Shown: positions 9,198 through 18,533, counted from the stretch's first letter. The stretch is 64,000 nucleotides of DNA from an uncultured Ruminococcus sp. (GCA_910576995.1 CAJTLC010000002.1:1-64000), one strand, 5' to 3'. Made by a program: numbers and translations. The notes: generated by a model not told the origin, from the letters alone.

Positions 9198-10943
9198 TTA
9201 ATTTATATCATTAAATATCAATTCGGGCGTAAGATGATTTTCCTCCAACACTTCTTTAACGGAATATCTGTCAAGAAATTCTTTCTTCAAACCGTAATTA
9301 TACACTTTCATATCTGATGAACCATAAAATCTGGCAATCTTCTCGCCAAAACCGCCGTTAAGAATTCCATCCTCAAGCGTTATAACTTTCGAGTGAGATT
9401 TTTTCAGATTCTCCAGCATTTCTTCATCGATTCCTGTAATATATCGAGGATTGATCAGCGTCGGAGCAATTCCTGTCTTTTCTGCGATAAGTTTTGCGAG
9501 TTCTTCGCCGATCTGATAAAAATCTCCCAAAGCAATTATTGCGATTTTTTCGCCCTGACGAGTGATCTGATATTTGTTAATATCGCTGTAATCCTTTTCA
9601 ACAGGCTTATCGGTGTGTATCACTCCGTTGCATGGAATTCTTACAGCTACGGGATATTTGCTCTGCTCGATACTCCAATCCAACATTGCAAAATATTCCT
9701 CACAATTTGTCGGAGCAAGATATACAAGATTCGGAATATTCGACATCATAGGAATGTCGTAAATTCCAAGATGAGTAACGTCGTTCATTCCGTATACAGA
9801 AGCCGTATTCACAAGAAGCGTCGCAGAATTGCCGTTTACGCAAAGATCCTGCGAAATCTGATCGTAAGTTCTCTGGAAAAAGCTGGAATGAGTTGCAAAT
9901 ACAGGTTTTCCTCCGTTTTTGGCAATTCCCGATACCATCGCGACAGCGTGTTCTTCCGCAATTCCAACATCGATAAACTGTTTTCCAGCTTCCTTGCGTT
10001 TTTCTTCGGTAAATCCGATGCATACGGGAACGGCTGCAACGACCGTAGCAACTTTCGGATCGGATTTCATTTTTTTCAAGAGATAATCACAGGTAAGAGA
10101 ATCGTAATCCTCCCCTGCTCCGCCAAATTTCTGCTCGCCTGTTTCCACATCAAACGGCGCGCACCAATGCCAATTCTCCTTTTCGGTTTCGGCAGGCGCA
10201 TAGCCCTTACCTTTTAAAGTGTTAATATGAACGACTATCGGATGATCTATATTTTTCACCTTTTCAAACGCCTCTATCAATTTGCCGATATCGTTGCCCT
10301 CCGAAACATAAAGGTAATCATGACCCATTGCTTTGAAAAGATTACATTCGCATGAGCCGTTTGAATCGCGCAGCGCTTTCAGATTTTTGTAAATTCCGCC
10401 ATGATTCTCAGCAATAGACATATCGTTGTCATTGACCAGAATGATAAAATTGCTGTCCAGTTCAGCTGAAAAATCGATTCCCTCCAGAGCTTCTCCGCCG
10501 CTTAGCGAACCGTCTCCAACGACTGCGATTACATTCTCGTTATCGCCTTTCAGATCACGGGCTTTTGCAAGTCCGCAGGCAAGACTTACCGATGTGGAAG
10601 TATGACCGACGTTAAAAAAATCATGCTCACTTTCCTGAGGATTCGTATAGCCTGACACATCGCTGAAATGAGCGTCGTCAAAAAAAGCTTCTTTACGTCC
10701 CGTCAGCATTTTATGCACATAACTCTGATGCGAAACGTCAAAAACGATCTTATCTTTTGGCGAATCAAAGACATAATGCAGCGCGATCGTCGCTTCGACA
10801 AATCCAAAATTCGGACCGAAATGTCCGCCCTTTTTAGAAAGGCGATTCATTAGACCTTTTCTGATCTCAGCCGCTAAAACTTCCAACTGTTCTATATTAA
10901 GATTTTTAACATCTGACGGCGAATTGATTTTTTCAATATACAT
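9198..10943 (-). CDS. dxs: 1-deoxy-D-xylulose-5-phosphate synthase
   Basis: The protein is 581 residues from the ATG at 10943, which has AAAGGAGA upstream. It is a thiamine-diphosphate enzyme that joins pyruvate and glyceraldehyde 3-phosphate, the first step of the MEP isoprenoid pathway. The ThDP/Mg motif is visible as GDGSLSGGEALEG...NDNDMS, and the pyrimidine-domain catalytic motif as GIAEEHAVAMVSG. It is shorter than the usual 610-640 residues and corresponds to the short DXS form seen in some gut anaerobes. The start lies 2 bases after the stop of the MerR gene, so the two are one transcript and the MerR protein may control it. Confidence 0.88.
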   Translation of the reverse strand: MYIEKINSPSDVKNLNIEQLEVLAAEIRKGLMNRLSKKGGHFGPNFGFVEATIALHYVFDSPKDKIVFDVSHQSYVHKMLTGRKEAFFDDAHFSDVSGYTNPQESEHDFFNVGHTSTSVSLACGLAKARDLKGDNENVIAVVGDGSLSGGEALEGIDFSAELDSNFIILVNDNDMSIAENHGGIYKNLKALRDSNGSCECNLFKAMGHDYLYVSEGNDIGKLIEAFEKVKNIDHPIVVHINTLKGKGYAPAETEKENWHWCAPFDVETGEQKFGGAGEDYDSLTCDYLLKKMKSDPKVATVVAAVPVCIGFTEEKRKEAGKQFIDVGIAEEHAVAMVSGIAKNGGKPVFATHSSFFQRTYDQISQDLCVNGNSATLLVNTASVYGMNDVTHLGIYDIPMMSNIPNLVYLAPTNCEEYFAMLDWSIEQSKYPVAVRIPCNGVIHTDKPVEKDYSDINKYQITRQGEKIAIIALGDFYQIGEELAKLIAEKTGIAPTLINPRYITGIDEEMLENLKKSHSKVITLEDGILNGGFGEKIARFYGSSDMKVYNYGLKKEFLDRYSVKEVLEENHLTPELIFNDIN

Positions 10944-10945
10944 AA

Positions 10946-11332
10946 TTATTCTCCTTTGCTTTCCCAGACAAGATTTCCCGTTTTGAGGGCTTCTTCGTAT
11001 TTGCATATTTTGTAATTCATTTTGTCAAGCGCTTCATCATATTTTCTGCGTTCAGCAAGAATCCGCTCCCTTGCCTCTTTCAGAAGATCATATCTTGCCC
11101 CGATAGTATGATCGCCTTCACGAAAAAGTATGACATATTCAATAAGAAGTTCGATAGGCATACCGGCGTTTCTGAAACAAATAGCCGTTTCCACCCATTT
11201 TATGTCATTTTCATCGTAGTCTCGAATTCCGCCTGCTGTACGATGAACTGCGGGTATTACGCCTACGCGTTCATAGTAGCGCAAAGTATCGGGGCTGACA
11301 TTAAATTTTCTGTATACTTCTTTAATAGTCAT
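10946..11332 (-). CDS. MerR family transcriptional regulator
   Basis: This 128-residue protein begins with a MerR winged helix (TIKEVYRKFNVSPDTLRYYE as landmark) and the GIRDYDENDI wing region. A C-terminal coiled-coil dimerisation helix spans about residues 75-120. No cysteine metal-binding loop is present, so it belongs with the non-metal MerR regulators of the AdhR type. The classical MerR promoter lies directly upstream with a 19-base spacer and a centred palindrome, which suggests autoregulation together with dxs. Confidence 0.92.
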   Translation of the reverse strand: MTIKEVYRKFNVSPDTLRYYERVGVIPAVHRTAGGIRDYDENDIKWVETAICFRNAGMPIELLIEYVILFREGDHTIGARYDLLKEARERILAERRKYDEALDKMNYKICKYEEALKTGNLVWESKGE

Positions 11333-11368
11333 AAACTGCCTCCTCAGCGCTCATATTATAGTAAATTT

Positions 11369-11399
11369 ATTATACACCTTAGAGTCAACTCTAAGTCAA
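11369..11399 (-). promoter_or_regulatory. MerR-type promoter with palindromic operator
   Basis: On the minus strand, TTGACT (11399-11394) and TATAAT (11374-11369) are 19 bases apart, the long spacer diagnostic of MerR-activated promoters. The spacer is filled by the palindrome CTTAGAGT-CA-ACTCTAAG at 11378-11395. Confidence 0.9.
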
Positions 11400-11575
11400 T
11401 AGTTTTGCAGTACTTTCGTATCTTTAAACAAATCGAGCACAAAAACCATATTATTTTTCAGCACAACTTACATATATAAAGCTGCTAATATTTTCATCAA
11501 GAAACTCGCATTCCACTTGAAATCGTTATAGATTTATGTTATAATAATAAAAGCAAAACGATCGGAGGAAGTAAG

Positions 11576-13372
11576 ATGATATTACTATCGGCACAAAATA
11601 TCTCAAAAACATATATGGAACGCAAAGTGCTTGATAACGCGTCGTTTTTTCTGAATGAAGGCGACAGAGTCGGAATAATCGGTATAAACGGAACCGGAAA
11701 ATCAACGCTGCTGAAAATTCTCGCAGGCGCTGAAGAAGCCGACAGCGGCGAAATTATCCGCACTAAAGATATAAGGATTTCATATTTGCCGCAGATCCCC
11801 GAATTTGACGATCACGGAAGTATTCTGGAGCAAGTAATGCGGCATCTTCCTACCGATCTGCGTGCAGCCAAAGAATTTGAAGCTAAAGCTATTCTCGGAA
11901 AATTCGGTATCAGAGATACATCGAGAGATATAGCGTCACTGTCAGGAGGAGAACGCAGACGTGCTGGAATTGCTGCCGCGCTTATCCAGCCAAGCGATAT
12001 TCTGCTCCTTGACGAGCCTACAAACCATATCGATAATGAAACTGTCGTTATGCTTGAGGAACAGCTGAAAAAATACCGGGGCGCAATAGTAATGGTCACT
12101 CATGACAGATATTTCCTTAATTGTATCACTCGCCGCATAGTTGAAGTTGATAAAGGGAAACTATACGATCACGAAGGAAGCTACGCTGAATTTCTTGAAT
12201 ACAAAGCCCAGCGCGAAGCTGATGCGATCGCCAAAGAACGCCGGAACAGCTCGCTTTACAGAAAGGAACTTGAATGGATACGCCGAGGAGTGCGCGCAAG
12301 AGGAACTAAGTCTAAAGACAGAATAGAACGCTTTTATGAACTTGAAAACCGCGAAAAACCTACGGAAACAGAAAGCCTGCAATTGCAGTCCATATCTTCA
12401 AGACTTGGCAAAAAAACCGTTGAATTGTACTCTGTTTCGAAATCTGTTGATGGTAAAAATCTTATCCGCGATTTTTCATGTATGCTGCTGCGTGACGCAA
12501 GAATTGGTATAGTTGGTCACAACGGCGCCGGAAAAAGTACGCTGCTGCGTATGATCGTGGGAGAAATCTCTCCTGACAGCGGCGAAATAATCTGCGGAGA
12601 TACTGTAGTTATCGGTTATTTTTCCCAGCAGTGCGAAAGTATGGACGATTCTCTCCGCGTTATTGAATACATACGCGAAACTGCCGATTATATACATACT
12701 CCAGACGGAGTAATCTCAGCTTCGCAAATGCTGGAACGCTTTCTTTTTACGCCCGAACTTCAATGGAGCAGGATAGGAAAACTTTCGGGCGGCGAGAGAA
12801 AAAGGCTGTATCTTCTGAAAATCCTCATGACGGCTCCAAATGTTTTACTGCTTGACGAGCCTACGAACGATCTTGATATTGCAACGCTCACTATTCTCGA
12901 AGATTATTTGAATAACTTTAAAGGAGCGGTAATTGCCGTGTCACATGATCGATATTTCCTTGACAAGATCGCTTCAGAAATCTGGGAAATGAACGGAGAC
13001 GGCAAAATTACCCAATATAATGGTAATTACAGCGATTACGCCGAAAAATCCGCGAAAAACAAAATTTCGGAAAATACTGCGGAAAAGCCTCGCCGTGACA
13101 AGAAAAAACCTGCTTTTATCGGTAAAACACGCTTGAAATTCTCATTTAAGGAACAGCGCGAATTTGAAACGATAGACGACGATATTGCCGGATTGGAAGA
13201 AAAAATTGCAGCAGCCGACCGCGATCTTGCAAAAAATTCGTCCGATTATGTGAAACTTCAGGAACTTACGGAATTAAAAGATGAACTTTCGGCGCAGCTT
13301 TCCGAAAAAATGGACAGGTGGATATATCTTAACGATCTTGCAGAACGCATCGCCAAAGGTGAAATGATATAG
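11576..13372 (+). CDS. ABC-F family ATPase (Uup-like)
   Basis: This 598-residue soluble protein carries two ATP-binding domains and no membrane part. The first has Walker A GINGTGKST, signature SLSGGERRR and Walker B LLLDEPTNHID. The second has GHNGAGKST, KLSGGERKR and LLLDEPTNDLD. A charged linker separates them (about residues 215-275). A C-terminal coiled coil (about 545-592) follows a basic stretch, as in Uup. ABC-F proteins act on the ribosome, rescuing stalled complexes or protecting against antibiotics; the coiled-coil tail favours the housekeeping Uup/EttA side over a dedicated resistance factor. GGAGG precedes the start. Confidence 0.9.
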   Translation: MILLSAQNISKTYMERKVLDNASFFLNEGDRVGIIGINGTGKSTLLKILAGAEEADSGEIIRTKDIRISYLPQIPEFDDHGSILEQVMRHLPTDLRAAKEFEAKAILGKFGIRDTSRDIASLSGGERRRAGIAAALIQPSDILLLDEPTNHIDNETVVMLEEQLKKYRGAIVMVTHDRYFLNCITRRIVEVDKGKLYDHEGSYAEFLEYKAQREADAIAKERRNSSLYRKELEWIRRGVRARGTKSKDRIERFYELENREKPTETESLQLQSISSRLGKKTVELYSVSKSVDGKNLIRDFSCMLLRDARIGIVGHNGAGKSTLLRMIVGEISPDSGEIICGDTVVIGYFSQQCESMDDSLRVIEYIRETADYIHTPDGVISASQMLERFLFTPELQWSRIGKLSGGERKRLYLLKILMTAPNVLLLDEPTNDLDIATLTILEDYLNNFKGAVIAVSHDRYFLDKIASEIWEMNGDGKITQYNGNYSDYAEKSAKNKISENTAEKPRRDKKKPAFIGKTRLKFSFKEQREFETIDDDIAGLEEKIAAADRDLAKNSSDYVKLQELTELKDELSAQLSEKMDRWIYLNDLAERIAKGEMI

Positions 13373-13402
13373 TAAACTGTTCATGCTCTAAGGAGAAATT
13401 TT

Positions 13403-13846
13403 ATGCAGATCAGAGAAATAACTGAAAATAAAAAACAATATCTTCCCTTGCTGCTGTTAGCCGACGAGCAGGAAGATATGATAGACCGATATCTTGAAAA
13501 AGGAACTATGTATATTTTGGAGGACAACGGCGTAAAAGCCGAATGCGTTGTGACGGACGAGGGCGACAGGATTCTGGAAATCAAGAACATCGCCGTTGAA
13601 CCGGATTCGCGCGGAATGGGATACGGCAGAAGGCTTATAGAAGCTCTTGCCGAATTATATGCTTCTGATTTTGACACGCTTCGTGTGGGTACGGGAGATA
13701 GTCCGCTTACTATTCCGTTTTATGAAAAATGCGGATTTCAGCGTCATCATACGATAAAGAACTTTTTCGTTGACAATTATAATCATCCGATTTTTGAATG
13801 TGGAATTCAGCTGATCGATATGATTTATTTGGAACAGATCATATAA
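13403..13846 (+). CDS. GNAT family N-acetyltransferase
   Basis: The protein has 147 residues. The acetyl-CoA-binding motif A is visible as EPDSRGMGYGRRLI (about residues 66-79), preceded by a beta strand ILEIKNIAV. A later FYEKCGF motif is typical of the fold. AAGGAG lies 8 bases before the ATG. The substrate is unknown. It follows the ABC-F gene by 30 bases in the same direction and is probably cotranscribed. Confidence 0.88.
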   Translation: MQIREITENKKQYLPLLLLADEQEDMIDRYLEKGTMYILEDNGVKAECVVTDEGDRILEIKNIAVEPDSRGMGYGRRLIEALAELYASDFDTLRVGTGDSPLTIPFYEKCGFQRHHTIKNFFVDNYNHPIFECGIQLIDMIYLEQII

Positions 13847-13848
13847 AA

Positions 13849-13882
13849 CTTGTTTGAAAAATCCATACATTTTTCAAACAAG
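13849..13882. repeat. Perfect 14-bp inverted repeat
   Basis: The arms CTTGTTTGAAAAAT and ATTTTTCAAACAAG flank a 6-base loop just past the acetyltransferase stop. It may act as a terminator or 3' stabiliser. The sequence TTTTTCAAACAA also occurs near 112-124, and TGTTTGAAAAA near 39958. Confidence 0.8.
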
Positions 13883-13903
13883 ACCTATTAAGGCGGTGGA
13901 AAA

Positions 13904-15037
13904 ATGCTTCCTGATAAAAAATGTTTACATATTCTTTCAAAACTTACGGAAAACGATTTTCAGGCATACATCATTGGAGAAAGCGTTCGCGATATATTAA
14001 TGCAGCGCCCTGTCAGTTATTTCAATATTGCGTCAAATGCCAATATTCCGCAGATTACGGAGATATTCTCCAATGAATATCAAATCTCGTCAGCGACCGA
14101 ATGCGATATCATAATTATGGACGGAGACGGGGCGACTTTTAAAATAAATTTTTTTAATCCAATTGATAAGAATTTTGAAGCTGCGCTAAAAGAAAGGATG
14201 TCACATTATAATTTTACTGTAAATGCAATTGCGATGAACGTTTCCGGAAATTTATACGATCCTTTCGGCGGCAGGAGCGATATAGACGATCGCTTGATAA
14301 AATACATTGGCGATCCCGAAATTTGCTTTTCAGAAAATCCTCTTCTTATTCTTCAAACGCTGCGGCTTGCTTCGTCTCTTAATTTTAATATTGAAAGTAA
14401 AACTTCGGAAGCTGCAAAAAAATTGCACAAAAACTTAAAAAAGTTATCAGTTGACATAATTCGCAGTGAATTTATTAAAATCCTCTGCGGGATTAACGTT
14501 ACCGAAATTCTCCTTGAATATCGGGAAATTATCGCGGTCATCGTCCCCGAAATAAGAGAATGTTTCGATTTCCGTCAATTTTCGAGATATCATAAATATA
14601 ACGTCTACGAGCATACCGCAAGAGCCGTTGGAAATATCGCGCTCAACGGAAAAAATACTGAAATTCTGCGTATTGCTATGTTTTTTCATGATATCGGAAA
14701 ACCTGAAATGTTTTCCTGCGATGAAAAAGGTTTCGGGCATTTTAAAGGTCATGCTCAAGCGGGCGCAAAAATGGCCGAAAAAATCATGCGCCGCATGAAT
14801 TTTGACGATCAGACCGTTTATCAGGTATTCACAATAATTTATCATCACAGCGATCATATCCATACGGAACAGCAGATACGAAATCTGATCTCGGTTATCG
14901 GTCATGACCTTTTCTTCTCTCTTATTGAAGCAAAAAAAGCGGATAATTCGGCAAAATGCGAATTCGTTGCTTCTGAAAACGATGAATTGAACGCTGCTGC
15001 CGCCATAGCCGAAAAAATAGACCTCATAGGAAACTAA
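13904..15037 (+). CDS. HD-domain protein with inactive CCA-adding nucleotidyltransferase domain
   Basis: This 377-residue protein has the full layout of bacterial CCA-adding/poly(A) polymerases: a nucleotidyltransferase head (1-125), an RNA-binding middle, and an HD phosphohydrolase domain (230-350). The head has lost its catalytic motifs. The usual GG is G25-E26, the DxD pair is Y39 and N41 (SYFNIAS where HDWDIAT is expected), RRDFT is HYNFT (101-105), and the DPxRxLRxxRF motif is NPLLILQTLRL. The HD metal set is intact (H237, H262-D263, H283, D347). It therefore probably cannot add CCA but may still cleave phosphoesters such as cyclic 2',3' ends or nucleotides. It precedes pflA by 31 bases in the same direction. 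A functional CCA enzyme is expected elsewhere in the genome. Confidence 0.8.
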   Translation: MLPDKKCLHILSKLTENDFQAYIIGESVRDILMQRPVSYFNIASNANIPQITEIFSNEYQISSATECDIIIMDGDGATFKINFFNPIDKNFEAALKERMSHYNFTVNAIAMNVSGNLYDPFGGRSDIDDRLIKYIGDPEICFSENPLLILQTLRLASSLNFNIESKTSEAAKKLHKNLKKLSVDIIRSEFIKILCGINVTEILLEYREIIAVIVPEIRECFDFRQFSRYHKYNVYEHTARAVGNIALNGKNTEILRIAMFFHDIGKPEMFSCDEKGFGHFKGHAQAGAKMAEKIMRRMNFDDQTVYQVFTIIYHHSDHIHTEQQIRNLISVIGHDLFFSLIEAKKADNSAKCEFVASENDELNAAAAIAEKIDLIGN

Positions 15038-15068
15038 GAACAGGCTCTAATATATTTGGAGGATTAAA

Positions 15069-15812
15069 ATGACAGGATTTATTCATTCTACAGAAAGTTT
15101 CGGAACAGTCGACGGTCCGGGCGTGAGATTTGTTGTTTTTTTTCAAGGTTGTCCCATGCGCTGCAAATATTGCCATAATCCCGATACATGGGATTTCGGA
15201 AAAGGCAGGATAACGACTGCGCAGGAGATCCTGGATGAATACGATTCATACAAAGAATTTTTAAAATCAGGCGGTATTACTGCCACGGGCGGAGAACCTC
15301 TTGCACAACCTGAATTTCTTGCGGAATTATTTGAACTTGCCCAAAAAAATGGCATTCACACTTGTCTCGATACATCGGGAGCGGTCTATGTTCCCGAAAA
15401 ATACGAAATTATCGACAAGGCTCTGAAATGTACCGATCTTGTTATGCTTGACATAAAGCATATACGCAGCGACGAGCATAAGAAGCTAACAGGTATCGGC
15501 AATGAAAACATACTGAAATTTGCAGAACATTTGCGCGACCTGAAAATCCCTCTCTGGATACGTCATGTTGTCGTTCCGAAAATTACAGATTCAGCAGAGG
15601 ATCTTACTGCGCTCGGAAAATATATTTCAACGCTGAATAATCTGAAGGCGCTTGACGTGCTTCCCTATCATGACATGGCAAAATCAAAATACGCCGAATT
15701 AGGCATTTCTTATCCGCTTCACGATACGCCTCCTCTTTCCAAAGATGACGCAGTAAAAGCGCGCGATATCATCATGGCAGGTATTCGTTCAGGACTTAGA
15801 GAACGTTCGTAA
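15069..15812 (+). CDS. pflA: Pyruvate formate-lyase activating enzyme
   Basis: This 247-residue radical-SAM enzyme has the family CX3CX2C cluster motif as CPMRCKYCHNP near residue 30 and the GGEP motif (TATGGEPLAQP). It installs the glycyl radical on pyruvate formate-lyase using SAM and a 4Fe-4S cluster. Its target is encoded 33 kb away at 48585-51110. TTGGAGG precedes the ATG. Its 3' end overlaps the convergent DUF1294 gene by 17 bases. Confidence 0.93.
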   Translation: MTGFIHSTESFGTVDGPGVRFVVFFQGCPMRCKYCHNPDTWDFGKGRITTAQEILDEYDSYKEFLKSGGITATGGEPLAQPEFLAELFELAQKNGIHTCLDTSGAVYVPEKYEIIDKALKCTDLVMLDIKHIRSDEHKKLTGIGNENILKFAEHLRDLKIPLWIRHVVVPKITDSAEDLTALGKYISTLNNLKALDVLPYHDMAKSKYAELGISYPLHDTPPLSKDDAVKARDIIMAGIRSGLRERS

Positions 15813-16083
15813 GAAAAATTGCTAAACCAATCTGAAAAAGAATTCCGGCTATATTTACAGCCCAAAAATACCAATGTTTAGTTTTGTGATGAAACAGCTT
15901 CATTGCGGTCAGCGCACCCAATGCTCCGCCAAAAAATCCGAACCCGATAAGCGTTGATTCTTTAATGCGCCATTTCTTATTCTTTGCCTTTACCTTGTCG
16001 ATCTTGTAAATTATAAATGATATTACGCTCATAATTATAATGTACGTAATATATGATGTAAGAATTATTTCTTTAATTCTCAT
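15796..16083 (-). CDS. Small membrane protein, DUF1294 family
   Basis: The protein is 95 residues from the ATG at 16083, preceded by GAGGAAGTG. It has three to four membrane helices and the DUF1294 pattern: IDKVKAKNKKWRIKEST, then FFGGALGALTAMKLFHHKT with the conserved HKT. The function of this family is unknown. It overlaps the 3' end of pflA on the opposite strand and is divergent from the cellulase gene. Confidence 0.85.
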   Translation of the reverse strand: MRIKEIILTSYITYIIIMSVISFIIYKIDKVKAKNKKWRIKESTLIGFGFFGGALGALTAMKLFHHKTKHWYFWAVNIAGILFQIGLAIFLTNVL

Positions 16084-16160
16084 GTAGATCACTTCCTCTT
16101 TATTCATCATATCATAAAAAAATTAAAATGTCAATTTTTTGATAAAAAATCTAAAATCAC

Positions 16161-16189
16161 TTGACCTTTTGCCTAATTCATGTTAATAT
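16161..16189 (+). promoter_or_regulatory. Cellulase promoter
   Basis: TTGACC (16161-16166) and TAATAT (16184-16189) are 17 bases apart, 40 bases upstream of the chosen start. Confidence 0.8.
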
Positions 16190-16205
16190 TATATTAACAT
16201 GAATT
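16175..16205. promoter_or_regulatory. Candidate operator over the cellulase -10 and start site
   Basis: There is a perfect inverted repeat with 13-bp arms (AATTCATGTTAAT and ATTAACATGAATT) around a 5-base centre, covering the -10 box and the likely transcription start. This placement suits a repressor. An RNA stem at the 5' end of the message is an alternative. Confidence 0.65.
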
Positions 16206-16228
16206 TTGATTTTTTGAGGAGATGTACT

Positions 16229-18529
16229 ATGATTAAAAGATTTATTTCAGGAGCGATCTCGGCAGCAGTTCTCGCCGCTTCTATGGGAATAAGCCCTTAC
16301 GCTTCAAATGCCGCCGAAAATATAAATTATGCTGAAGCGCTGCAAAAATCACTGTATTTTTATGAAGTTCAGCAAGCCGGTCCTCTTCCTGAATGGAACC
16401 GCGTTGAATGGCGAACAGATTCAACCATGATCGATGAAGTGAAAGGCGGCTGGTACGACGCCGGCGATCACGTGAAATTCAATCTTCCCATGTCTTATTC
16501 CGCAAGTATGCTCGCATGGGGTCTTTATCAGTATCCAAACGGCGTGGAAAACTGCGGAGAAATGCAGAATTACGTCAACAATCTTGAATTTGTTCTGGAT
16601 TATCTCGCTGAATGCGACCGTGGCGACGAAGTAGTCTACCAAGTTGGAATGGGTCAAAAAGATCACACATGGTGGGGACCTGTTGAACTCTATCAATACG
16701 GAATGGAAGACAGCGGCGCTTCTTATGAAGCTGCTCGAGAAATATTAGTCGGTTCTGATGGCTGTTCGGCAGTCATCGGAGGAATGTCTGCCGCCCTTGC
16801 CGCGGGATACTGCGCTCTTGACGGTCGTATCGACGAATCAAAACGCGAAAGCTATCTGGAGCATTCAATAAATCTGCTGAAAATCGCCGACGCTTCCAGA
16901 AGCGATGAAGTTTACAATAATACCGACGCTCAGGGATTTTACCGTTCCAGTCATTTTTATGATGAATTGTTTTACGCTTCAAACTGGTTGTATATCGCTA
17001 CCAAAGATCAGAAATATCTTGATCAGGCGGCTTCGTATATTCCAAATCTTGACCGAGAACTCGGAGACAGCTCGCAGCTGAAATACACATGGGGGCATTG
17101 CTGGGACGATGAAATGCAGGGAGCGATGCTGCTTTATGCAATAAACACGGGCGACCGGCAGTATATTGATCATGTTGAAAAGCATGTAAAATATTGGACC
17201 AATGACGTAAAAAAGCTTGACGGAGGTCTTAGATGGTCAGCGACATGGGGCTGCCTGCGTTATGCTGAAACGGCAGGATTTATTGCCGCTGTCGCCTGCG
17301 ATACAGTTCTCAAAGACAGAGACATATCTGCATACACGAAATTTTACGAAGAACAGATAAATTTTGCTCTCGGCGATAATCCCGATAATTTCAGCTATGT
17401 ATGCGGATTCGGCGAAAATTCCCCCAAAAATCCTCATCATAGAACTGCTCACGGTTCATGGAAAAACGATGAAAGCACCCCGACTATCAGCCGGCATACC
17501 CTTTACGGCGCTCTCGTAGGCGGTCCGACTGAGGACGGAAGTTATGAAGATAATCGCGGAAATTATATCAACAACGAGGTTGCTACCGACTATAATGCCG
17601 GATATACGGCGCTTTTGTGCAAGATGATTGATAAATACGGCGGAAAATCCGATCCGGCATTCCCTCCGGTTGAAGTTCATGACGGTCCGGAGTTTTACGT
17701 CGAGGCTCTTGATAAGGGGATTACAAGTTCGGGCGCGACAGTAAGTTTCAAGATCACAAATCATACCGCGTGGCCGGCAAGAGTACAGGATAATCTTTCT
17801 TTCCGTTATTTCATGGATCTCAGCGAACTCAAAGCGGCAGGAAAAAATCCCGAAGACGTTGTAATAAGATGCGACCGCGATCAATCGGCGATGTATGCGG
17901 ATAAAGGCGTAAAACAAGCTGAAATTTCGCCTATTAAGCATTACAACGGCGATATTTATTACATTGAAGTTACTCTTCCCGACGGCAGAGCGGTTCTGCC
18001 TGTTTCAGAAGGAATGCAGCAGTGTGAAATTCTCATTGCATTCGTTTACCCCGATTACGGAAGCGGCTGGGACGCTTCGAATGATTTCTCGAATACAGAA
18101 ATTATCGGTAAAAGCGGTTCTGCCGATGATCAAGGCAATATCAAGGGAATTGTTACAAAATATATCCCTGTTTACATCAACGGCGAATTGTATTACGGAG
18201 AAGAGCCTGACGGCACTTATGCGGACGGCAATATTTCTGCCGGCAGCGATACAACTCTTCCATCGCCAGCAGACCCGGCGACTTCCACAACAAAAGATGA
18301 AGGTATAGTATTTGGCGACGCAAACTGCGACGGAAAAACGGAAATCGCCGATGCAACGCTTATATTACAAATGTTGACAAACAAGGATGAATATCAACTT
18401 ACGGAAAAGGGAATGATAAATGCCGACGTTTCCAACCGCGGCGACGGAATTACAGCAAGCGACGCATTATCAATTATGAAACTTGACGCAGGCGTTATTG
18501 ATTCTCTTCCCGAATCTTATTCAGAATAA
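16229..18529 (+). CDS. GH9 cellulase with CBM3-type module and type I dockerin
   Basis: This secreted 766-residue endoglucanase has its start at 16229, where GAGGAG fits. A signal peptide ends near residue 28 (ASNA|AEN). The GH9 domain (about 32-460) shows GGWYDAGDHVKF with the catalytic Asp pair, HHRTAHGSW, and NEVATDYNAGYTALL with the general-acid Glu. A CBM3-like beta module follows (about 475-640) with FYVEALDKG and FRYFMDLSE, as in GH9-CBM3c processive endoglucanases. After a Ser/Thr/Pro linker, a dockerin (about 690-755) has repeats GDANCDGKTEIADATL and ADVSNRGDGITASDAL. The dockerin docks the enzyme onto a cohesin scaffold, so this strain likely builds a cellulosome or a simpler cohesin-dockerin complex. 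Confidence 0.95.
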   Translation: MIKRFISGAISAAVLAASMGISPYASNAAENINYAEALQKSLYFYEVQQAGPLPEWNRVEWRTDSTMIDEVKGGWYDAGDHVKFNLPMSYSASMLAWGLYQYPNGVENCGEMQNYVNNLEFVLDYLAECDRGDEVVYQVGMGQKDHTWWGPVELYQYGMEDSGASYEAAREILVGSDGCSAVIGGMSAALAAGYCALDGRIDESKRESYLEHSINLLKIADASRSDEVYNNTDAQGFYRSSHFYDELFYASNWLYIATKDQKYLDQAASYIPNLDRELGDSSQLKYTWGHCWDDEMQGAMLLYAINTGDRQYIDHVEKHVKYWTNDVKKLDGGLRWSATWGCLRYAETAGFIAAVACDTVLKDRDISAYTKFYEEQINFALGDNPDNFSYVCGFGENSPKNPHHRTAHGSWKNDESTPTISRHTLYGALVGGPTEDGSYEDNRGNYINNEVATDYNAGYTALLCKMIDKYGGKSDPAFPPVEVHDGPEFYVEALDKGITSSGATVSFKITNHTAWPARVQDNLSFRYFMDLSELKAAGKNPEDVVIRCDRDQSAMYADKGVKQAEISPIKHYNGDIYYIEVTLPDGRAVLPVSEGMQQCEILIAFVYPDYGSGWDASNDFSNTEIIGKSGSADDQGNIKGIVTKYIPVYINGELYYGEEPDGTYADGNISAGSDTTLPSPADPATSTTKDEGIVFGDANCDGKTEIADATLILQMLTNKDEYQLTEKGMINADVSNRGDGITASDALSIMKLDAGVIDSLPESYSE

Positions 18530-18533
18530 AAAT

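Noticed and set aside
9393..10217. A 274-codon open frame opposite dxs
   Set aside because: It is antisense to a well-supported enzyme gene and its translation has no domain or ribosome site.
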